Shown one piece after another: positions 33,852 through 45,245 of a stretch of DNA of 64,000 nt. The notes under the pieces are model-generated. The model made no database searches. It was given only the letters and a program-made list of their open reading frames with translations, and had not been told where the DNA came from. The position numbers were made by a program, and so were the translations under genes. This DNA is from Adenophora triphylla var. japonica (Eukaryota; Streptophyta; Magnoliopsida; Asterales; Campanulaceae). The stretch lies in assembly GCA_022495995.1 (NCBI GenBank), contig JAFEMH010002511.1:186001-250000 (forward strand), written 5' to 3'. How positions within the stretch are numbered: position 1 is the stretch's first letter; every line of letters begins with the position of its first letter.

Positions 33852-34526
33852 TGAAAGAATTGTAGCTAGGACTGTAACTAGTTATGCATAGACTTGTGTG
33901 TACAGTTGTGCACACAAGTGTCAACACAACAAAGCAAACAGTTTTTTTTTTCAGAAAATAACTTAAATAAACAGAATTAAATGCAACGGAATAATAACGA
34001 ATTTAACCACTTCAGCAAGACTATGCTTGCTGAAAAATTTTCATAAAATACAACCTTGTTGAGAACAAGTTGTAAAGAAAACTTACAATGAAAGAAAACA
34101 AATAGAACGAAAAGACAAAAGCCGTTCTAACTTAAGAACACTAAACAAAAAAACAGTCTTGAAGATTCAATGATCTGAACTTTAAGACACAGAAACAAAG
34201 ACTCAAAAAAATATATTAACTTCGTTTGTTTCTCTAAAATTCGTGATCATGAATAATATGTGCGGCCTCTTTATATAGTGAGAATAATCTTTCTTCAACA
34301 AGGACTCGTCAATCTCTTCATTATTTACAAAAGATTCTTCTTTCCTTTATCAGCCCAAGAGTCCTTCCTTGAGAAATATACCTAATAAAATACAAAACAT
34401 ATCTAAATAAAATAGTTAGCTATTAGACAACTAATTTCTATATCTAAAACTTTTCTTATGTAAAATATGTAAACCATAATTACAAAAATCAAAAAGATAT
34501 TTCAAGAGTATATTCATACTCTTTCA
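33852..34526 (-). mobile_element. Solo LTR (minus orientation)
   Basis: Plus-strand ends TGAAAGAATTG and ATACTCTTTCA are inverted tips, bounded by a perfect gatac duplication (33847-33851, 34527-34531). On the minus strand a TATA element (ctatataaagagg, about 34272) gives the orientation. A ttcagcaagactatgcttgctgaa hairpin lies at 34012-34035, downstream of the presumed transcript start. No interior is present. Confidence 0.65.
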
Positions 34527-34531
34527 GATAC

Positions 34532-35189
34532 TACGTCAAATCATAATTACTATTACATTCAATATATTTTGGTGAAGGGAAGGGATAATTCATAATTGGA
34601 TGTCTTAAAAGGGTGAAGGGAAGAGATAACTAAGAAGTGGATTAACTAAATTAATACTCAAATAAATCACCTTTAGGGTCAATGTGAAATGTTCTTCCAT
34701 AATTTAAGGTTGTTGGAAGAGGATTAATTAATTATAGTTTTTATACTTGGGTGCCTAATTTTGAATTATTAATAGCCGGCTAATTGTTACCCCACCATAC
34801 CACACATGCAATTTCAAAGTAAGTAATCAATGCTAACACTTTCTAATAAATAGGAAGTAGGTTTAGGTTTTTAGTCGCTTCTTTTGGAGCCTTTCATGCC
34901 AAGGGGATCAATTTTTGAAAAAATCTCGTTTACCCCTCATTAGAAATAGTTTTTACATGTTTTTGTCGTAAAATCAAGACAACTAAATTAATTTAACTAC
35001 TTTATTAATATGTGCGAAATTAGTTTTTTTTTTTAATAATTGAGGCCAGAGGGAGTACAATAATAATGTTGTTCACAAAATCTTACTTATAAAATTTTAG
35101 TTGACCTTCATTCATTGATCGAATATTTAAATTGTGTATTCATGTGTTAAATGATTTCAACATCAATCAATAAATGCTAATTATTATTT
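34532..35189. other. AT-rich intergenic stretch
   Basis: Contains a short two-copy repeat (ggtgaagggaagrgata, about 34571 and 34611). No other supported feature. Confidence 0.4.
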
Positions 35190-35854
35190 TTTTTTACAAA
35201 ATTTTGAAAAAACGCGTTTTTTCATAGGATTAGGAAAAATGTGCTTTTAAACCATGGGCGATGGCAATTTGTAATTAAACTGATGTTTTATAAAAAACGT
35301 GCGCGATGACATTTTCGTAAATACTGCAGGTTATCAAATTAAGCTGACAGTCGTTAAATTTGATGTTGACACTACTTAAATTATCACATGCATTCTTTCG
35401 TAAATGTGTTGGCACTCTTCAGATGACATTCATCCAAATCACAGTTTTGGCGTCACACCCAATAACTGTTACTAGTAAAGCACATATACTAGTAAAAACA
35501 TAAACTAACACTCCTTGTAACTAATGCTTACTATACCAGTTTAATGTCAGTGTCAGTGTTTTTGAGTGTCAGGTACACGTGTTGTCACTTATTCTAACTA
35601 ATGTTGGCTATATCGTTAATGCCATCATTGATATTTTTGAGTGCCAGGTACATGTGTTAACGCTACTTCTAACCAATGCAGGCACTCATTGCGCAGCGCA
35701 CACGAAGTTACGGTTATTTACAAAAATGTAATCGCGTATTTTAAAAAAGGTGACGTTTATTTACAAAAATACCATCGGTATGATTCATGCCCGATTAAAA
35801 AACACGTTTATCCTATACTCAGTAGAAAAAGCACATTTTTCATAAAACCAACTC
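35190..35854. mobile_element. Mutator-like element of the GAGTTGGTCTTAT family, copy A
   Basis: The right end (inverse gagttggttttatgaaaaat) matches the termini of the element at 35955-37234, and the left end carries gaaaaaacgcgttttttcat. The interior has phrases of the shared repeat unit (cagtgtcagtgtttttgagt, 35549) and two ttatttacaaaaatg tracts. The left boundary lies in a T run, so no clean duplication can be read. Confidence 0.5.
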
Positions 35855-36016
35855 TTAATTTTTTTTATTAATAAGATTTTGCGAACATTTTGTATTCTTA
35901 GCATTATTCAACATAAAAAATATTATTAGATTGTATAAAATGTCAATACTTATTGCCAAAAACTTACAAAAAACGCGTTTTTTGTTAAGCTTAACAAAAA
36001 ACGTGTTTTCCAATAG

Positions 36017-36030
36017 CATATAAAAGGCAG
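36017..36030 (+). promoter_or_regulatory. TATA box inside the Mutator-like element
   Basis: catataaaaggcag, followed after about 30 bp by a CT-rich leader typical of plant transcription starts and then by the ATG at 36091. Confidence 0.45.
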
Positions 36031-36090
36031 CGCTCTCTCTCCTCTCTCTCTCTAGACGGATACTCTCATCTCTCTAAACGCAAATCTCCA

Positions 36091-36294
36091 ATGCCGCTCC
36101 TCCATTGCCGCTCCTCAGATCATCTTCCTCACCTTCACTCTCCCTCTAAATTAACCGGCGACCTAATTCCGAGAGGGTGGGTGAACAAATCAAAGCATCT
36201 AACAAATCCATCTCCGATCTACTCTGTCCGATTGGAGACGGATTCATCCAATAATCTTCTTCAGAATCCAAAATCATTCAATCGTAGAATATGA
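36091..36294 (+). CDS. Unrecognised 67-residue ORF carried in a Mutator-like element
   Basis: Starts MPLLHCRSSDHLPHLHS and ends SFNRRI. Serine-, histidine- and arginine-rich, with no domain I recognise; it could be the N-terminal exon of a captured gene with an organelle-like presequence, but that is a guess. It sits behind a TATA box and leader, and near 36295 the frame closes with no clear donor. Confidence 0.3.
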   Translation: MPLLHCRSSDHLPHLHSPSKLTGDLIPRGWVNKSKHLTNPSPIYSVRLETDSSNNLLQNPKSFNRRI

Positions 36295-36479
36295 GAGATA
36301 AGAGAGGTTTAAAATTACTTTCAAGAACAACAGGTAAGAAAATGAAGAAGACGACGGCACCGAGTTTTGGTTTGTCCGGCTGTTCCCTCTCTCCGCCTGA
36401 CTTTGTTCTGCTTCACTTCCCTCCATTTTGCTGTAGGTTTAGGTGAATATAAGAGAGAGAGAGAGAGAAAGGGTATAAT

Positions 36480-37090
36480 AGAGTGCCAGTTGGTGCTTAA
36501 TCAAGTGCCCGTTAGTGTATAATAGAGTGCCCGTTGGTGTAAAATTGAGTGCCCGTTAGTGTATAATCAAGTGCCCGTTAGTGTATAATCAAGTGCCCGT
36601 TGGTGTATAATTGAGTGCCCGTTAGTTTATAATAGAGTGCTAGTAAGTGTGTAACTGAGTGTCAATGTATTTTTTGAATGCCAGTTCTTGTAATTTTGAA
36701 TGTCAGTCCATGTTTTTTTGAATGCCAGTTCATGTTTTTTTGAATATCAGCAAAAATAATTATCAGTGTTTTTGAGTGCTAGTATATGCATTTTTGAGTG
36801 CCGCAAATGTGTTTTCAAATGCCACCCATGTATTTTTGAATGCCAGTGCTTGTATTTTTGAGAGCCAAGAAAATATTAGTGTAACAAAGTGCCGAGTGTT
36901 AGTGTAACAGTGCCGGTGTGAAGAGTGCCGGTTCATGTATTTAAAAATGTCAGGTGTAAAAAGTGTCGGTGTCGGTTTAATAAAGTGTCGATTACCGGTT
37001 TTACACCGGCACTTTGTTAAACCTGCATGGCACTTTGTTACATATGAACTGACACTTTGTCACACTGGCAGTTTGTTAAACACACACTGG
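36480..37090. repeat. Degenerate minisatellite, AGTGCCCGTTAGTGTATAA-like
   Basis: At 36480-36660 eight or so units of about 22 bp follow each other. Farther right the units loosen to gagtgccagttcatgtattt and then to the inverse form ccggcactttgttaaac. The same inverse motif makes up the array at 54285-54610. Confidence 0.8.
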
Positions 37091-37243
37091 CATAAACGGG
37101 GGAATCATTAATTACGAAAATGCCACCGTTTATTTTGAACATGGTTGCCAGTAATTACAAAATTGTCACCGTTTATTTTGAAAACACGTTTTTCCTTATC
37201 TTAACAAAAAACTAGTTTTTTATAAGACCAACTCATACTTATT

Positions 37244-37836
37244 TGTTTGTTGGTTAAAGTTTATAAATTCAAAATACTTGCACCTCCAAACAAATTTGTA
37301 TACTACATAAACTTTGAAGTGAGGTTGTTTTGGAACCCCTTTTCAGTTGCCTAATAAGACACATTTAGGAACATGAATTTTATCCAAAAACGCGTCAGAC
37401 AAAATATTTGACTTATTAACTATAACTTTGGACATTTTGTTCTTCTAATTCACTCCTTAACTTAAGGTACCAACTTTACTATTCCAAATTGTAACTTGTA
37501 TTATATTTAAGGGTTACATAGTTTTATTATTATTTTGAACGTAAAAAAAGGCAAGGGTCTATGTCTTGTGAACTAAAGCTTATTGGCTTGATAATCATAT
37601 CTCCTTCAGAGAGGAGTGAATTGGGCACGATTATAAATTTAGGCCACATAAAATTTATTGTTAGTAATTAATTGCCTACACAATTAATAGTCTCATCATT
37701 CAATAATTAATAATTTAAAAATTTCACGATGTTTTTTTTTTTTTAATCACATTTTGTATACCGAATATTATTTTCTTAGAAAGAAAAAAAAAGGATCATA
37801 AACAATTTTAATATGATTTCATTTCACAAATATCGT

Positions 37837-37922
<86 letters not shown>

Positions 37923-38592
37923 TATTAAAAAAACATTGAAGTTTCAAACCTCATACATTTGTGACAAACATGATACCTATTATTTTGATAGTCTCACTCT
38001 GATTTTTATTATCAATGTAATTGAATTTTCATCATAATTTTATATCAATTCATTTTTTATGCAATTCTAAAACTTAGTATTGTTAATTATTAAAAATATC
38101 ATCAACAAATTTTTTAAATATATTTTATAATATTATAATCAGAGTTAAATTGAGTTGATTATAAAAATTAATTTTTTTTTTTTTAGAGAGATAGCAAAGG
38201 AAGTGGTAATAATCAAAAGTCTAAATAGCATCAGAAATTGAAAATAATCGCAATTATTAAAATTGAACACTAAATTGAATTATGTGTTTCTATGAGGCCA
38301 ACTTGCAAAATTGTGAGTATAAGGAAAAAGTGAAAAAAACACTTTTTTTAAAAAAGAAGAGAATATATTCGCAATTAAATTCACATTTACAGATATCACA
38401 CGAGGAGCAAAAGTATACCAGCCAGGACCTGGAGCGTAAACCACAACATCAAAACCCATCCCCACCCTTCATTCTTATAATCACATGCCAATTTAACGGT
38501 TCCCATGTTAGATTCAAAAGCTTTCCTGATAGTTAAGTTGTTCGATCGACTGTACATCAGTTAAATTTTTACGTTAGATAAATATATTACAA
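37244..38592. other. AT-rich stretch with a (TA)n run
   Basis: Contains a TA microsatellite at 37840-37926. No gene or bounded element is supported elsewhere; the 84-codon frame at 38282-38536 has no recognisable motif. Confidence 0.4.
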
Positions 38593-38601
38593 TAAAATTA
38601 A

Positions 38602-39051
38602 AACAAAATTTGGGGAGAAACGCGTTTCTCCGTCGCTTATGGAAACTGGGGGCACATGTCAGCGCGACATACCTAACACAAAAACCTGGATATCACTTCA
38701 TTAACTTCCTCGATATCCGCAACTTTGAAAAGGATATCCGAACTTTGGTGCGATATCCGTGTTTCTGAAAGGATATTCGTAAATCAAATATTTTTCCTGA
38801 TATCCTTTACAAAGCTTCCTGATATCCATATTCAATGTAAGTTTCGAGATATCAGGAAGGCACAGCAAAAGATATCTTAAAAATACTTGGTTTCTGGATA
38901 TCCTTACAAAGCTTTCACGGATATCCATTTCAAAGCTTCTGATATCCGTTTTGCTAAGGATATCCAGAAACTGGCTACTTATGTCGCGCGACATAACAAG
39001 CCCCGTTTCTCCATACGCGACGGAGAAACGCGTTTCTCCCCAGACGCACTC
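38602..39051. mobile_element. Mutator-like MITE rich in GATATC, copy 2
   Basis: Same termini as 32957-33396 (AACAAAATTTGGGGAGAAAC... and ...CTCCCCAGACGCACTC) with a perfect 9-bp duplication, taaaattaa (38593-38601, 39052-39060). The interior again consists of GATATCC units and aagctt spacers, but their order differs from copy 1. The innermost part of each arm carries atgtcgcgcgacat, itself a palindrome. Confidence 0.85.
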
Positions 39052-39119
39052 TAAAATTAATTGTATTTTATAATTTTCTAGTAAAATACATTACATTTTA
39101 TATCTTGTGTGTTACATTT

Positions 39120-39391
39120 TGTTGGAAATATTATCACAAATCGGAAATTAACAATCCTTGCATATAATATATAAAGATCATGAGTCACTTTCGTTATGAA
39201 ACCTCAAACTTTAAGATGATATTAGAGCAGATAAATTACAAGTGTAGGTTCAAGGACCCACGATGTTACTCTGCGCCACCCAATTAATAATTTCACGTTG
39301 TAAGCTTTGTCAAAGCCCATTACACGTGAGGGAGCGTGTTGGAGCTTCGCTTCACATCAATTGATTTTAATGTGAAAGCTCAGACTTTAAA
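39120..39391 (+). mobile_element. Complete TRIM retroelement
   Basis: 5' LTR 39120-39216 (TGTTGGAAATATTATCAC to aactttaaga), then a Met-tRNA-type primer site (tgatattagagc, 39217-39228). A 108-bp internal segment follows with the family phrase tttcacgttgtaagctttgt. The shortened 3' LTR (39337-39391) ends gactttaaa. A perfect cattt duplication flanks it (39115-39119, 39392-39396). No coding capacity. The 3' LTR lacks most of its middle. Confidence 0.7.
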
Positions 39392-39506
39392 CATTTGACG
39401 TAAAAGTGTAAAAATGTGTTACATCTTTTATCAAAAGATTTACATTTTATACAATATGTAAAATCCGACTAACGTACAAGCTTCAAATCTCAAATATTTC
39501 TGGATC

Positions 39507-39507
<1 letters not shown>

Positions 39508-39569
<62 letters not shown>
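39508..39569. repeat. (GA)n microsatellite
   Basis: About 31 perfect GA units. Confidence 0.95.
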
Positions 39570-39571
<2 letters not shown>

Positions 39572-40029
39572 GAAATTCAAAAAATCAAAATAAAAAATTT
39601 ACTGAACATCTCCTGTGAATGTGAAGTTTAAGAGGTTGAGTCACGAATTTCCTCATGTAGAGTTGAAAATTCGGCATTCACTCTCTATATTACACATTTA
39701 TGTGTGTTTGAGTAATACGCTCCAAGTTATTCAACCTTGTTAAATTTTTGGTCCATCAAAACAGATTTCAATTTCAAAAACCTTATTCAGAATGTAGATA
39801 TTGCCTCCATAAAATAAAAAATTGATGGATAAACTCTATTTATATTTATCCATAATAAAATAATAGTGAACATGTTGCACTTTTTAAACTTTTAATTTTG
39901 CTAATATATATTCCCTCCATCACAATATAAAATAGACTAATTTTCTTTTTGTACGTCTCAATATAAAGAGACTTACCCAATACCTAATACGTATATACAA
40001 TGAGATACTACTAAAAATAAATTGTTATA

Positions 40030-40308
40030 TACTTCCTCCGTCCTATACCTAGGTGCACACTTGGTGTTTTGCACGTAAATTAAGGAAATTGAATAATTGA
40101 GAAAGTGTTGAAGTGTAAAAGTAAAATAGGAGAGAAAATGAGTGGAGGGAATAATAAATTATAATGGTGTTGTGAGTATTAAAATAATGTAGGAGAGAGA
40201 ATGAGTGGAGGGAATAGTAAGAATTATTTTCCATTTTAAAAAATGTGCACGTAAGTTTGAAATGCCCAAAATGGCAAAATGTAACGTAGGTATGGGAGTG
40301 AGGGAGTA
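40030..40308. mobile_element. Stowaway-like MITE
   Basis: Ends TACTTCCTCCGTCCTATACC and ggtatgggagtgagggagta, TA at both ends. Near twin of 29740-30018, with the same two aggagagaraatgagtggaggg units. A shorter partial relative (ttccctccatcacaatataa) lies at 39911. Confidence 0.8.
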
Positions 40309-40350
40309 TATATATTTTTTTAGTTTGTCACATAAAAATGTTATACTACT

Positions 40351-41305
40351 TGAACGGAATAATCTGTGATGGGCCGAGCCCAACGTTTACTACGAGCCTG
40401 GGGGCCCAATAGGCCCATCAAGGGACCAACCACAAAGAATCGGATCAAGGCCTTGGACCATAGCTCGTCTAACATTTGTCGCGCCGGCCGCCACCGAGCC
40501 TACCGTGCCCATCCAAACGACGAGCCATCAGATCATTAATGGAAGCGGCTAACTTCTAGCCCGTCGACACACCACCGGCACTCGTCCTTCGATCGGACGA
40601 GCCTTCCTTCGACCCCACTCGGGCACTCTTCCAAGAGTAAGCGTCGTCATCAATGAGCTGCTCGTCGTCGTTCAACGACTGTCGTCGTCAATCCGCTAAC
40701 TCTCTCTCGACGAGTCATACCTCGGAGACGACCCACCCGGACGTACATGCCTCCGTGTCGTCTCCTCTATTAAGCTTCCTCAACAAGCTTGATTAATTAG
40801 CTAATTTGGGATAATGACGCACTGCCATACAAGTGCCTTGTTATACGTGCAATCACGCATTCAAGCAATAACTACAAAAGGTACGTAGGTCGACTTTCCC
40901 TTATAAGGCAAACTACTTATCGATGTCGTGTGTCAGTTGTCCTTACATAGATCGGACCAATACCTAGGCGCGACACGTGTACACCTAGGAGATGGAGCCG
41001 ATCCCACTACCGGCATCAATCCAATCCAACCGCTTCCGATGAAAACCCTAATACCACCTTTCCAACTATAAATAAGCAGAGTAATAACATGGAAAAAGGT
41101 AATGCCCCTTACCGCATATTTCCATACTCACACACTCCGCAAGATTTGCACCATATTTCCGCACCATAATCTTACTCTCACGCCGAGGGGTCACGAAGAC
41201 CCCGCCAGCTTTCACCCTTTATTTCTTCAGGCCGCAGATCCGAGCTAGCTCAATCATTCGCCGGACACAAGAACCGAAGCTTTGACGCTTTCCCCATGAC
41301 GATCG
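40351..41305 (+). repeat. 5' LTR of the Tat element
   Basis: About 955 bp, rich in TCGTC/GACGA motifs. It contains an in-LTR TATA candidate (actataaataagcagag, about 41063), so transcription would start shortly after. It shares long identical runs with 51646-52603 but with scattered short differences, mostly small indels and CG changes. Confidence 0.9.
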
Positions 41306-41364
41306 GATTGGTTCCATCGTAGCTTCTGAACGTGTTGCTGATCTTCGCCTGGCGTAAATACAAA

Positions 41365-43080
41365 ATGAGCATTTTGGAAAATGGGCGTCCGATGGTCACA
41401 CAGTACACCGAAGAAATCAACCGAGACGAGGGCGTACCACCTCAAAGAAGAAAATCCTAGACTACCCTCGCCACCTACAGGGAACCCTAACCTCGTAAGG
41501 TTACCAGTGCCACGGGGACGGTTTGATACTGTGCCTTCAAACGGCCAGAGAAGGAGAAAAGGCCCGCTCGCCAAGCGCCAAAGGAGACCTCCACTGTAAA
41601 GGAGGCCTCGAGACAGTACCGCAAGGTATACGCAGGGAGGTCCCTTCTAACCCTAATCTCGACGGCAGACTGCAGCTTTCCTCGCCAGAGAGCTAACGCC
41701 CTCGGAGTTCTTGCAAATCCAGGACGAGCTAATCCATATGGCCGCTCCTCAAGCTCCCTGTGCATCCCATCAAACAATCTCGTCAGAAGGAGGAGAAGAA
41801 ACCAGAGAGAGAATGCCGGTCGTCGCCAAGTGGACTCGCCACAGAAACGAGCAAGTTGTGCCCCGCCTTGACCTAAGTGGAACACATCAATGAAAGACGG
41901 AGCCAAGGAGCCCGATCACGCTAGCCGACGCAGCCGAGGAAGCGTAGCCTCACAGTGGAGCTCGTCGTCGAAAATCTTGAAGCTATCCTAATCAAGTCGT
42001 CCGGTCGCCTACGTACTCCGTCGTTAAGAAATGAACGGCGCCGAGCCAAAGAGAGAGAACTCGATCTCCACGTCATGAACGAGAGGTTTCCAGATCTCAT
42101 AGGTCGTCTCCACCTCCCAGCCTATAGTGGGACGATCCATTTCACGACGAGACTCCGCCGCTCCCCACCGAGAGGCAACTGCCTAATACCGTTACCCTGG
42201 GGCCCCGTCAAGATAGGATCCCCCAAATGGCCCTAAGCAGAGAGGTAGACATGCAGAGAATTTTTGAGGTTGAAACGTCAAGTCGGAAGAGTTGAGGAAC
42301 AAAAAGAATAAAGTGGACAATGACGACTCGATGACGACGGCGGCACTACGAATCCCCTCGCTCCCCGGATGTTGGAAACCTGGACCCCTGAACCAGTGCT
42401 TTAAACTACCCGACCTTAAGCAATACGACGGCTCTACCAGCCATACGGACCACATACTACACCTCGAGGCAACGTATGTACGTGGTGGCAAAGCTTCCGG
42501 CCACGACGACGCCACGTGCAAGGCCCTCACGAGCACGTCGTCGACGCCGCTGAGGTGGTTTAGAGGCCTACCAAAGGGGAGTATCAATCTTGGAAACAGA
42601 TTGAGGAAGAAGTTTTTAGGAAGGTTGCCTACACATGCTGGGAGCCGCGTCAGAAGATGCCAACGACCTCAAAGAACATATCCCAAGGAACTACCGAAAG
42701 CTCAATGAACTACTTCAAGAGGTTTAAGAAATTGGTAGATCAAATTGACGAGGATCTAACCGATAGAGAAATAATAAATTGCTTCGCATACGGCGTCCTT
42801 TCCTCTACCCCGGACTACGAGCTCCAAGTCCACCCGCCAAGTCTCGCAAAGACCTCTATGCCAAGGCGCACGCCGTCGCCGAGGCCGAAGAAAGAAAGTT
42901 ACAAAGCAGAGGGAAAGTCTCATGGACGAGGCCGAAGCGACGAAGTCCAAAAAGGATAAGGCGGAGAAAAAGGAAAGAACAAAGCGAAAGCTTTAAAAAG
43001 TTTCTGAGTCGTACACTCCACTTACCGTTTCCAGAGCGTAAATTTTGAGCAACGTTGATTTCGGCCCTACCAAGCATGAA
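41365..43080 (+). pseudogene. Gag region of the Tat element, frameshifted
   Basis: A likely start is ATG 41365 (MSILENGRPMVTQYTEEINR), which closes after some 30 codons. Farther on, 42292-42708 holds FKLPDLKQYDGSTSHTDHI and LRWFRGLPKGSI, the conserved core of plant gypsy Gag. 42657-42959, in another frame, holds SSMNYFKRFKKLVDQI, and 42779-43048 holds LYAKAHAVAEAEERK, the C-terminal part. The pieces follow in order but in at least three frames, so the capsid gene is broken. Confidence 0.7.
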
Positions 43081-43439
43081 CTCCTAACGGAAGGGAAATA
43101 AGAACATGAACAAGTATCATGTGAATACCACAGGGACAAAGGCACGACACCGAGGAATGTTTTAGTTTGAAAAAGATCATTCAAAGATGGATCGACGCCT
43201 GGCCGACCGGAGGAATATATAAGGAAGGACCATCAGCCGGCCACAACCGGACCGCTAACGACGACGCGCCCTGCAGAACCCAAGGGATGGTCCCGGTGAT
43301 CTCTCGAGGAGACGAGCAAGAACCAGATTAAGAGCGCCATCTACCATCTAAAGAAGGCCCCGCACGTCCCCGTAAATCGAAATTCCAAACGACGTCATAA
43401 GTTTCTTTCCCTACGAGCTTCCAAACTCAACCCATTAGC

Positions 43440-43850
43440 TCGTCAACAAACCTTAGTCATACCGGTTTCATTGATAATCGCGAGTCACTGAGAATCTTGA
43501 TTGATACCGGAGCCAGCCCAAGGATATCTTATTTTACAATGTCTACCAACGAACGGGTCTACTCGACGCCGCCTAAGTCCTTACTTAGGTCGTCTGTAGG
43601 ATTCACCAATCATCTGTAGATGCGAAAGGCCAAATCAGCCTCTCATTGATATCTGAGAACACCCTCGAGAACAATCAAGACCGTAACCTTCATAGTGATC
43701 GACGTCGTCGCTGATTATCATGCAATCCTTGGCCGCCGGGTCGCCCGCTTTGGGGATCGTCGCCTCGCTCCCCATCAACGAGTTAAATTTCCTTCACGTG
43801 CCGGAAGTCGGATGTGTGTTGGGACGGCCCTGCATTCCTAGAGCACGTGC
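43440..43850 (+). pseudogene. Aspartic protease region of the Tat element
   Basis: RILIDTGASPRI at 43491-43526 carries the DTGAS-type catalytic motif of retroelement aspartic proteases. About 210 bp on, VADYHAILGRR and HQRVKFP (43708-43792) correspond to the conserved YNAILGRP...KFPT end of the domain. The frame is interrupted between them. Confidence 0.6.
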
Positions 43851-44235
43851 TAAAGGCGAAACGGACTATCGAAATAGACGACCCAAATCACAATGTGAAG
43901 CTCTCAAAATCCATCAAAGAAACGACGACCTCGTACGCCAACGTCTCAACGATCAAGTGCGTCGAAGATCCGTAAATTTTGACGAAGTATTCTTCAACGA
44001 CAAAGCCGCAGTAAACACAACCTTTCGCCGCCCAAGAATCGGGGGCCGACTCGGGATAAGCCGATTGACGACGAGGTACCTGGATCTCGACACCGTAAGC
44101 GAGAAGGAAAATTAAGGAGATCGTCACGAGTCCATGGATTTTAGGGACGACGCCCCGGGACGGGGGCCGGAGACGAGCTACTCGAACTAGTCATCCACCC
44201 GACTATCCCGAGCGTAAAATAAACCTGGGTCTCGG

Positions 44236-45245
44236 TTGCGCACCGAGGAGAGGGAAGAGATAATCTCCCTACTCAAACAAAACCTCGACGTTTTCGCTTG
44301 GAGAGTAGAAGATATGAAAGGCATTAGAGAAGACGTGGCAGTTCACAGGCTTGGGGTGAATCCTACTATGAAATTCAAGGAACAAAGGTGTCGTGTTTTT
44401 TCAACTGAAAAGGAGATTGCCATAAAGCAAGAGATTGAGAAATTGCTAAGTGCTGGAATCATCGTGAACGCTGGGTTCACAACCTGGTTAGCCAATGTGG
44501 TTCTGGTGAAGAAACCTAATGGGAAGTGGAGATTGTGTGTTGACTTTACTGATCTGAACATGGCGTGTCCCAAGGACAGTTATCCCTTGCCGAGAATCGA
44601 CAAGCTCGTCGATTCTGTAGCCGGCCATACTACTCTAAGCTTTCTTGATGCCTACTCCGGCTATCACCAAATCAAGATGGCTGAGGAGGACATTCCGAAA
44701 ACAGCTTTTCAAGCGGCGGGGGGAACTTACGTTTATACGAAGATGCCTTTTGGGCTTAAAAACGCCGGTGCCACTTACCAAAGGATGATAAATAAGGTGT
44801 TCAAGGACCAGATCGGCGACAATCTGGAGGCGTACGTTGATGATATGGTCGTCAAATCAAAAAGAGGAAGCACGTCGACGACCTAGAACAAACATTCACC
44901 AACCTACGAGCCAACGACATGGTCCTCAATCCCGCTAAATGCGTTTCGGAGTTCTGCAGGAAGTTCCTAGGATTTATGCTCTCTCAGCGGGGGATCGAAG
45001 CCAATCCTGAGAAAATCAAGGCTTTGATGGATATGGCCGAACCTACGAGCATCAAGGAGGTTCAGCGCCTAAATGGACGAGTAGCGGCCTTGGGTCGTTT
45101 TATTGCCAAGTCCGCTGAGAGATCACTCCCGTTTTTTAAAGCTCTCCGAGGTGCAAAGGATTTCAAATGGACGGACGAATGTTCCCACTGCTCAAACAGC
45201 TTGAAAGAATATCTTGGCTCCCACCACTCCTCCAAAGCCCCGTAG
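44236..45245 (+). pseudogene. Reverse transcriptase of the Tat element, one frameshift
   Basis: 44236-44886 encodes EIEKLLSAGIIVNAGFTTWL, ANVVLVKKPNGKWRLCVDF, DLNMACPKDSYPLPRID, LSFLDAYSGYHQIKM and MPFGLKNAGATYQRM. It reaches the active-site motif YVDDMVVKSK near 44833-44862, then stops at 44884. A frameshift there is followed by 44889-45245 with FCRKFLGFMLSQRGIEANP and KEVQRLNGRVAALGRFI, the thumb and connection regions. All catalytic aspartates are present in the first frame. Only the frameshift and a second one near 45240 block a continuous polyprotein. Confidence 0.85.

Larger units (their letters stand above)
35955..37234. mobile_element. Mutator-like element with promoter-like cargo and minisatellite, copy B
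   Basis: Inverted termini of about 50 bp: left CTTACAAAAAACGCGTTTTT TGTTAAG, right inverse CTTATAAAAAACTAGTTTTT TGTTAAG. They are flanked by a perfect 9-bp duplication, atacttatt (35946-35954, 37235-37243). Inside the left end are a TATA element (36019), a CT-rich leader, a 67-codon ORF (36091-36294) and a splice-like cttgctgtaggttt (about 36430). They are followed by a degenerate array (36480-37090) of gagtgcccgttagtgtataa-type units. This is the layout of a Pack-MULE, but the donor gene is not recognised. Confidence 0.75.

Noticed and set aside
33502..33891. A 129-codon hydrophobic ORF
   Set aside because: It is AT-driven, without domain or homology that I recognise, and its end crosses into a solo LTR.
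36480..36670. Regular short units at first sight suggesting a CRISPR-like array
   Set aside because: The units follow each other without unique spacers. It is a degenerate minisatellite inside a plant transposon.
41487..41906. A 139-codon minus-strand ORF over the gag region of the Tat element
   Set aside because: It overlaps the plus-strand gag pieces, has no recognisable domain and no splice context, unlike the antisense gene at 48140-50735. I regard it as a shadow frame.
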